This document shows, in pieces, positions 59,005 through 64,000 of a DNA stretch of 64,000 nt. A program made the position numbers and the translations under genes. The notes beneath the pieces were generated by a model. That model made no database searches, was not told the DNA's origin, and was given only the letters and a program-made list of their open reading frames with translations. This DNA is from Catelliglobosispora koreensis DSM 44566 (GTDB lineage Bacteria > Actinomycetota > Actinomycetes > Mycobacteriales > Micromonosporaceae), in contig NZ_KB903250.1 in assembly GCF_000379685.1 (NCBI RefSeq), forward strand, positions 186,624 through 250,623, in the 5' to 3' direction. Each line of letters starts with the position of its first letter. Position 1 is the stretch's first letter.

Positions 59005-60366
59005 TTAGCCCAGGTGGCTGAGGAGATCCTGCCGGCCGATGACCCCGACGGGCTTACCGTCGACGAGCACCATGGCGGCGTCAGACTTCTCCAGCAACGC
59101 CACCGCCTCGGTCACGGGCTGGCCGCCACCGATCATCGGCAGCGCCGGGCCCATGTGCCGGTCGACCGGATCGTGCAAGTGCGCACCACCGGTGAACAAC
59201 GCGTCCATGAGGTCCTTCTCCACAATGGATCCGGCGATCTCACCGGTGACCACGGGCGGTTCGGCCTTGAGGACGGGCAATTGCGATACGCCGTATTCGC
59301 GCATGATGTCAATGGCATCGCGGACCGTGTCAGTCGGGTGCACGTGCACCATCGGCGGCAGCCCAGGCTTCTTGGCCGCCAAGACATCCGCGACCGTCCC
59401 GCCCTGCTCGCCCGTGCCCAGGAAGCCGTAACGAGCCATCCAGTCGTCGTTGAAGAGCTTCGACAGATAGCCACGGCCGCCATCGGGCAGGAGCACGACG
59501 ACAACGTCGTCTGGTCCCGCTTCACGCGCGACTTCGAGTGCCGCGACGACCGCCATGCCACAAGAACCGCCGACGAGCAAACCCTCTTCACGAGCCAGCC
59601 GGCGCGTGATGGCGAACGAGTCCTTATCGGTCACTTCAATGATCTGGTCGCACACAGTGCGGTCATAGGTCTCGGGCCAGAAGTCTTCGCCCACGCCTTC
59701 GACCAGATAGGGACGGCCAGTCCCGCCGGAGTAGACAGAACCCTCCGGGTCAGCGCCGATGACTTTGATGTCTGGGTTGCGTTCCTTCAGATAACGCCCG
59801 ATGCCAGAGATCGTGCCCCCGGTGCCGACGCCCGCGACGAAGTGCGTGATCCGGCCATCGGTCTGCTCCCACAGCTCCGGACCGGTCTGCTCATAGTGCG
59901 ACAGAGGATTGTTCACGTTGGAGTATTGGTTCGGCTTCCACGCCCCCGGGATCTCTTTGGCGAGACGGTCGGACACGTTGTAGTAGGACCGTGGGTCCTC
60001 GGGAGCGACCGCTGTTGGGCAGACGACGACTTCGGCGCCATAGGCGCGCAGCACGTTCTGCTTGTCCTCGCTGACCTTGTCAGGACAGACGAAGACACAC
60101 TTGTACCCCTTGAGTTGCGCCACGAGCGCCAACCCGACACCGGTGTTTCCACTGGTCGGCTCAACGATGGTGCCGCCGGGCTTGAGCAGCCCGTCCCGTT
60201 CCGCGGCTTCCACCATCTTCACGGCGATGCGGTCTTTAACCGAACCGCCCGGGTTCAGGTATTCGACCTTGGCAAGGACGGTGGCGCTAATGCCCTGAGT
60301 GACATTGCGGAGCTTGACCAGCGGGGTGTTACCGATCAAGTCGACGACGTTTTCGTAATAACGCAC
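59005..60366 (-). CDS. cbs: Cystathionine beta-synthase
   Basis: A 453-residue protein from the GTG at 60366. The PLP domain has Lys44 (LNPGGSVKDRIAVKM), EPTSGNTGVGLALVA and the phosphate loop GVGTGGTISGIG. Two C-terminal CBS domains run from about 335 to 453 (VHVHPTDTVRDAIDIMREYGVSQLPVL; ALLEKSDAAMVLVDGKPVGVIGRQDLL), which separates it from plain cysteine synthases. It condenses serine and homocysteine to cystathionine. With metB at 46453 it can complete reverse transsulfuration. No haem-binding N-terminal domain is present, as usual in bacteria. TCCACAATGGA lies at 59219. Confidence 0.95.
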   Translation of the reverse strand: MRYYENVVDLIGNTPLVKLRNVTQGISATVLAKVEYLNPGGSVKDRIAVKMVEAAERDGLLKPGGTIVEPTSGNTGVGLALVAQLKGYKCVFVCPDKVSEDKQNVLRAYGAEVVVCPTAVAPEDPRSYYNVSDRLAKEIPGAWKPNQYSNVNNPLSHYEQTGPELWEQTDGRITHFVAGVGTGGTISGIGRYLKERNPDIKVIGADPEGSVYSGGTGRPYLVEGVGEDFWPETYDRTVCDQIIEVTDKDSFAITRRLAREEGLLVGGSCGMAVVAALEVAREAGPDDVVVVLLPDGGRGYLSKLFNDDWMARYGFLGTGEQGGTVADVLAAKKPGLPPMVHVHPTDTVRDAIDIMREYGVSQLPVLKAEPPVVTGEIAGSIVEKDLMDALFTGGAHLHDPVDRHMGPALPMIGGGQPVTEAVALLEKSDAAMVLVDGKPVGVIGRQDLLSHLG

Positions 60367-60375
60367 AGGTCAAGC

Positions 60376-60735
60376 CTAAGCGACTTCTCCATCGACAACC
60401 CGCACGGGCTTAACTGTCCGGCCCTGTTCCCAAAGGAGGAAACGTTCCGTTTCGCTAAGAATGGCGCCCGCGATCCAGGCGACGACCACGGCATCATCAA
60501 TCAGACCGGGGAGTAAAAGCACGATTTCGGGAAACAAATCGATCGGAGACGCGACATAGGCGGTGGCCGCGGTGATGAGAACCAGTCTTCCAAGACCGTC
60601 ATACCGGCCGGTCACCGAGTACCAGAACATCCGAGGCATGCTCACCAGGCGTTTGCCCAGCGACGGACCGCCTGACTTGGTCAGCGCGTTCCAGATCGCC
60701 TTAAGCGCCGCAGCGCGGCGCAGTGTCTGTGCCAT
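60376..60735 (-). CDS. YkvA-family (DUF1232) membrane protein
   Basis: A 119-residue protein with the DUF1232 signature YVASPIDLFPEIVLLLPGLIDDAVVVAWIAGAIL and an N-terminal amphipathic stretch. The family is widespread, with one or two membrane segments and unknown function. It lies 9 bases upstream of cbs on the same strand, so the two are probably co-transcribed. It is divergent from the SGNH hydrolase genes. Confidence 0.88.
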   Translation of the reverse strand: MAQTLRRAAALKAIWNALTKSGGPSLGKRLVSMPRMFWYSVTGRYDGLGRLVLITAATAYVASPIDLFPEIVLLLPGLIDDAVVVAWIAGAILSETERFLLWEQGRTVKPVRVVDGEVA

Positions 60736-60779
60736 CGGGGGTCCACCGCCACACTATGAGGATTGGATAGCCTTCCTTC

Positions 60780-61817
60780 ATGGCCGAGAGTACTTCGGCC
60801 GGGGCCGCCCGGGAACGGCCCCGGATCGCTGATTGGACCCGGATCGCCATTTACGGCGGCGGAATGATAACGGCGGCAGGCATCGCCGCGGCAGGCGTCA
60901 TTCTTGGCCAGGCAGAGGCCGCACGGCGAACCATTCCCATCGCTGAAGCCCCGCCACCGCGCGCTGACGGCGTTTACGGGGGCTCCCGCAAGGCTTCGGT
61001 GCTGCGCTTGGTCGTGCTCGGCGACTCATCCGCGGCCGGATTCGGTGTCCATCGCGGACGCCAGACACCAGGCGCACTTGTCGCCACCGGACTGAGCCGT
61101 CGCCTTGATCGCCCCGTCGAGCTGCGTAACCTCGCCGTTGTCGGGGCCACGTCAGCACGGATGCTGCATCAAGTCGACGAGGCGCTGGAGTTCTCGCCGC
61201 ACCTGGCGATGATCCTGATCGGGGCCAACGACGTCACGCACCGGGCGGGCCAGGCTGCAGCGGTCCGTCATCTAGCGGATTCCGTGCGCCGTTTGCGGAC
61301 CGCCGGCTGCCACGTCGTGGTGGGGACCTGTCCCGACTTAGGAGCGGTGCAGCCGATCAGGCCGCCGCTTCGCTGGCTCGTGCGCGGATGGAGCCGCCAA
61401 CTGGCCGCCGCGCAAACTGTCGCCGTAGTCGAGGCGGGCGGGCGTACGGTCTCGTTGGGCAACCTCCTTGGGCCAACTTTCGCCGCTCAGCCCCACCGCA
61501 TGTTCGCGCGCGACCGGTTCCACCCATCGGCGGAAGGCTATGCACTGGCGGCGTCGGTGCTCCTGCCGACCATGGTCGCCGCGATGAAGGGCCCGATCGC
61601 CACTGCGCAAATCGCCCCAGAGAAGGTAAGTTCGCTGCCACAGGCCGCTGCCGAGGCGGTCAGGCACGCCGGCACCGAAGTGAGCGGAGTGCAGGTAGCT
61701 GGCCGTGAGCGCGGGCCAGCCGGGCGCTGGGCACAATTGCGGCGCCGGGTCTGGGAAGCGGTTCGCCCAGCTGAAGTACCGTCCGCTGTGGACGCCAATA
61801 GCCTGGAGCGCGCATGA
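60780..61817 (+). CDS. SGNH/GDSL hydrolase (first of a tandem pair)
   Basis: A 345-residue protein. One N-terminal helix (IAIYGGGMITAAGIAAAGVILG) can anchor it, with the catalytic domain outside. Block I is LVVLGDSSAAGFG (Ser83), block III is LIGANDVTH and block V is DRFHPSAEGYALAA. It should hydrolyse an ester or lipid. A 60-residue C-terminal tail distinguishes it from its neighbour. Its stop overlaps the next start (ATGA). Exported SGNH proteins lie near cbs and fadA3 in mycobacteria too (Rv1075c, from memory). Confidence 0.92.
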   Translation: MAESTSAGAARERPRIADWTRIAIYGGGMITAAGIAAAGVILGQAEAARRTIPIAEAPPPRADGVYGGSRKASVLRLVVLGDSSAAGFGVHRGRQTPGALVATGLSRRLDRPVELRNLAVVGATSARMLHQVDEALEFSPHLAMILIGANDVTHRAGQAAAVRHLADSVRRLRTAGCHVVVGTCPDLGAVQPIRPPLRWLVRGWSRQLAAAQTVAVVEAGGRTVSLGNLLGPTFAAQPHRMFARDRFHPSAEGYALAASVLLPTMVAAMKGPIATAQIAPEKVSSLPQAAAEAVRHAGTEVSGVQVAGRERGPAGRWAQLRRRVWEAVRPAEVPSAVDANSLERA

Positions 61818-62596
61818 CCTCACTTGCCCGCAAAATCGGAAAGGCCGCGGCCATCACCCTGATCGCTGGCACGGCCGGTGGTGCTGCCATCCTCGCGACA
61901 GAGGCCGTCATCGCCCGCAACCGCAAATACGCCAAGCCCGCGCTGGGCTTGGCTTTGCGGGCCCGGATCGGCTCGGCTGACGCTTCGGCCCTGCGGCTCG
62001 TGCTGCTCGGCGACTCAACCGCGTTGGGCGTTGGCGTTGAGCACTTGACCGACACGGTTGGCGGTCAGCTCGCGGAGCTGTTGTCCGCTGATGGACGCCA
62101 GGTCTTACTTTCGAGCGTGGGCGTGGCGGGCTCGCGTTCTTCCGACCTAGCGACGCAGGTCGCGCGCTGTCTGCTCGGCGAACGCCCCGACGTGGCACTG
62201 ATCCTGGTGGGCGCCAACGACGCCACGGGTCTACGCCGGCCGACCGATGCGGCTGTCTACCTGGGCGCGGCGGTCCGCCGCCTTCGCGACGCCGGAGTGG
62301 AAGTCGTCGTCGGCACCTGCCCCGACCTGGGTGCGGCTCGTGCGATCGCGCCGCCGCTGCGGCAGATCGTGGGCTGGCTGGGGCGCCGGGTGGCTCGTGC
62401 TCAAGTACGCGCCGTGCACGCCGCAGGCGGAGCTGTCGTCGACCTAGGCGCCGAGACGGGACCCGTGTTCCGGGCGGACCCCAACACCCTCTGCCACGAT
62501 CGCTACCACCCCTCCGCTGACGGTTACCGCGTGTGGGCGTACGCCTTGCTGCCCGCCGTCGCCCACGCCGCTGGCGTCACTCCCCGCCTGCCCTAA
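61814..62596 (+). CDS. SGNH/GDSL hydrolase (second of a tandem pair)
   Basis: A 260-residue paralogue of the preceding protein with the same blocks: LVLLGDSTALGVG (Ser68), LVGANDATGL and DRYHPSADGYRVWA. It has an N-terminal helix (AAAITLIAGTAGGAAILATEAVIA). Like its neighbour it has VVVGTCPDLGAARAIAPPLR, a stretch specific to this branch. Translation is coupled by ATGA to the first gene, so the two products may act together or on related substrates. Confidence 0.92.
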   Translation: MTSLARKIGKAAAITLIAGTAGGAAILATEAVIARNRKYAKPALGLALRARIGSADASALRLVLLGDSTALGVGVEHLTDTVGGQLAELLSADGRQVLLSSVGVAGSRSSDLATQVARCLLGERPDVALILVGANDATGLRRPTDAAVYLGAAVRRLRDAGVEVVVGTCPDLGAARAIAPPLRQIVGWLGRRVARAQVRAVHAAGGAVVDLGAETGPVFRADPNTLCHDRYHPSADGYRVWAYALLPAVAHAAGVTPRLP

Positions 62597-62607
62597 ACAC
62601 CCTTGTT

Positions 62608-62887
62608 GATCTCCGGCGCTGATCCACATCCCGATAAGGTTGATCAACAGGCGGTTTGATCACCCTTTTCCGGCTATGGATCTCGCTCAGTGATCACCTT
62701 CCGGCCAACCCGAGGCGCAACCGTCTGAGGCGATCGCCGATCGCGGTCTCCCCCATCCGGGGCACGGCTCGACCGCGCCATTTCCCTGATCCACATCCCT
62801 AACTGAGATCCACATCCGGTGAGACGTGATCCCATGCCCTGTTGATCACGTCTCACCGGATGTGGATCTGCTTTGTGGATGTGGATC
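62608..62887. repeat. GATC-rich repeat cluster with DnaA-box-like 11-mers
   Basis: This 280-bp non-coding stretch holds 14 GATC sites. The 11-mer GATCCACATCC occurs at 62621, 62788 and 62807, and its reverse complement at 62858 and 62877. Copies 1 and 2 read TGATCCACA, one base from the DnaA box TTATCCACA. A TGATCAA...TTGATCA pair lies at 62641-62662. No reading frame uses it. Confidence 0.8.
62807..62868. repeat. Perfect 25-bp inverted repeat
   Basis: The arms 62807-62831 and 62844-62868 are exact reverse complements, each starting or ending in GATCCACATCC and containing GGTGAGACGTGATC or its complement. They flank a 12-base loop (CCATGCCCTGTT). There is no T-run on either strand, so it is not a typical terminator for the SGNH gene 210 bases upstream. 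Confidence 0.9.
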
Positions 62888-62888
62888 A

Positions 62889-63102
62889 TCCGGTGGCTCT
62901 TTCGATGCGCCTTTGGCGAGGCGGCTGCGGCGCGGGCCCGGGGGGGGGAGCTTGGGAAGCGCGGACAGGGAGGGCCTCGCGGGAGGGACGGTCTGGACCA
63001 CGGCGGACATCGGAAATCGGGTTTATGGCGCGCCCATCGTGCGGCGCCGAAGCAGCGCGGCAGGCGGCACAGGGTGTGAGATTCTGCGGCTTGGGCCGTT
63101 GT
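62889..63102. other. GC-rich intergenic stretch with a G9 run
   Basis: No credible gene is visible; frames here lack Shine-Dalgarno sites and normal composition. It contains a run of nine G (62940-62948) directly after GGGCCC. The last 25 bases are the promoter region of the thiolase gene. Confidence 0.5.
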
Positions 63103-63116
63103 TTACTCGCGAGTAA
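63103..63116. promoter_or_regulatory. Palindromic operator upstream of the thiolase
   Basis: TTACTCGCGAGTAA is a perfect 14-bp palindrome, 10 bases before the ATG at 63127. TetR-type regulators of fatty-acid degradation in actinobacteria bind palindromes of this general kind; the specific regulator is not in the window. Confidence 0.65.
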
Positions 63117-63126
63117 GGTCAGAGGC

Positions 63127-64000
63127 ATGACTGAAGCTGTGATCGTCGCGACCGCCCGGTCGCCGATCGGCCGGGCTGGCAAGGGGTCGCTGGTCGATCT
63201 GCGTGCCGATGACCTGGCCGCCACCATCGTGCAAGCGGCCCTGGACAAGGTGCCACAGCTCGACCCGAACACGATCGATGATTTGTACCTCGGTTGTGGG
63301 CTTCCCGGAGGCGAGCAAGGGTTCAACATGGGGCGGGTCGTGGCGACGCTGCTGGGGCTGGACAATCTGCCCGGTGCGACGCTGACGCGGTATTGCGCAA
63401 GCAGCCTGCAGACGACCCGGATGGCGTTCCACGCGATCAAAGCCGGTGAAGGCGACGTGTTCATCAGCGCCGGTGTAGAGATGGTGTCACGTTACGCGCG
63501 CGGCAACTCTGACGTGCTCCCAGCGGATGCCGCCGCGATCGTTGGGGGAAGCTGGAAGAACCCGCGGTTCAAAGCCGCCGGGGGACGGACCGCTGAGCGG
63601 GCCGGGGAGAAAACTCCAACGTGGACAGACCCACGGGAAGCAAGCGAACTGCCCGATATCTACATCACCATGGGGCAGACCGCCGAGAATCTCGCTCAGA
63701 TCGCCAACGTGAGCAAGGAGGAGATGGACGAGTTTGGGGTCCGCTCACAGAACCTTGCTGAAAAGGCGATCGCGGATGGCTTCTGGGCTCGCGAGATCAC
63801 TCCGGTCACGTTGCCGAACGGGACAGTCGTGTCCAAAGACGACGGTCCCCGTGCGGGCGTGACGCTGGAAGCGACCGCTGGACTCAAGCCCGTGTTCCGG
63901 CCGGATGGGCGCATCACCGCCGGAAACTGCTGCCCGCTCAACGATGGTGCCGCCGCAGTGGTCATCATGAGCGACACCAAGGCACGCGAGCTTGGCCTGA
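63127..64000 (+). CDS. Acetyl-CoA acetyltransferase / thiolase (3' end outside window)
   Basis: The first 291 residues of a thiolase from the ATG at 63127 (MTEAVIVATARSPIGRAGKGSLVDLRADDL). The acyl-accepting Cys90 is in TRYCASSLQTTRMAFHAI. The region with ITAGNCCPLNDGAAAVVIMSDTKARELGL is the loop before the C-terminal His and Cys, which lie beyond the window. It catalyses thiolytic cleavage or condensation of 3-ketoacyl-CoA. It matches FadA3 by position relative to cbs and the SGNH gene (inference). A palindromic operator lies just upstream. Confidence 0.93.
   Translation, partial: MTEAVIVATARSPIGRAGKGSLVDLRADDLAATIVQAALDKVPQLDPNTIDDLYLGCGLPGGEQGFNMGRVVATLLGLDNLPGATLTRYCASSLQTTRMAFHAIKAGEGDVFISAGVEMVSRYARGNSDVLPADAAAIVGGSWKNPRFKAAGGRTAERAGEKTPTWTDPREASELPDIYITMGQTAENLAQIANVSKEEMDEFGVRSQNLAEKAIADGFWAREITPVTLPNGTVVSKDDGPRAGVTLEATAGLKPVFRPDGRITAGNCCPLNDGAAAVVIMSDTKARELGL

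Noticed and set aside
59014-60516. Long open frame (about 500 codons) antisense to cbs
   Set aside because: It mirrors cbs codon by codon on the opposite strand, has no protein-family features and no ribosome site; this is normal in high-GC genes.
62608-62887. Chromosomal replication origin
   Set aside because: DnaA-like boxes and GATC density suggest it, but dnaA, dnaN, recF, gyrB, rpmH and an AT-rich unwinding element are all missing. Kept only as a finding.
62873-63079. Possible 68-codon gene after the repeat cluster
   Set aside because: It starts inside a repeat copy, crosses the G9 run, and encodes only Arg/Gly-rich sequence.
1-64000. CRISPR arrays, rRNA, tRNA, insertion sequences, prophage or integrase genes
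   Set aside because: I looked for regular spaced repeats, cloverleaf-like tRNA ends with TTCRA loops, transposase DDE patterns and tyrosine or serine recombinases, and saw none.

Overview
The window is high-GC actinobacterial chromosome, dense and coding on both strands, with many ATGA/TAATG stop-start overlaps and GTG starts. A mycothiol S-conjugate amidase (mca), the mca/DUF4307/greA order, Tat and lipoprotein exports, and many HxlR, TetR, XRE-TPR and NarL-type regulators point to a mycelial actinomycete, most likely in or near Pseudonocardiales (inference; no rRNA or tRNA gene is present). It looks like ordinary chromosome: I see no transposase, integrase, tRNA gene or CRISPR array.

Layout. 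0-3.7 kb: end of a TPR regulator, an XRE-cupin regulator, a 5'-3' exonuclease ending in a sliding-clamp motif, and an OmpR-type two-component system. 3.8-24 kb: an export/envelope-stress region with four separate ABC exporters, three with an adjacent regulator (two-component system plus ABC with two permeases, one carrying a lectin-like extracellular domain; TetR plus a fused ABC exporter with a 30-bp operator; NarL-type two-component system plus an ABC pair) and a MacAB-like set. Between them lie secreted proteins (a PG-binding/M15-like protein, a subtilase with Ig-like domains) and small enzymes. 24-37 kb: an L,D-transpeptidase, a GH3 beta-glucosidase behind a CebR-like box, and a 1132-residue secreted double metallopeptidase (M4 + M28 + P-domain) flanked by two XRE-TPR regulators. 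The second of these closes an apparent operon with a GGDEF-EAL protein and a secreted propeller-like protein. 37-64 kb: a conserved actinobacterial backbone (small membrane protein, mca, DUF4307, greA ... metB ... cbs ... SGNH hydrolases ... thiolase), with the same gene content as Mycobacterium tuberculosis Rv1083-Rv1074c as I remember it. Accessory blocks interrupt it: ilvA, an amidase, an orphan solute-binding protein, msrA, a 5'-truncated Ig-repeat gene, two HxlR/enzyme modules, and a polyprenyl-sugar glycosylation operon.

The most notable non-coding signals are these. (1) A 280-bp block (62608-62887) holds 14 GATC sites, five copies of an 11-mer resembling a DnaA box, and a perfect 25-bp inverted repeat. 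(2) A family of TCCAnnnTGGA palindromes, six of them exactly TCCAC(A/T)GTGGA, is scattered inside coding sequences. (3) A hairpin buries the Shine-Dalgarno sequence of the L,D-transpeptidase. (4) Clean operators lie in front of the TetR, HxlR, two-component and thiolase genes. The best candidate for an undescribed system is the XRE-TPR / double-metallopeptidase / GGDEF-EAL neighbourhood at 27-37 kb, which recalls the NprR-nprA peptide-sensing arrangement of Bacillus.
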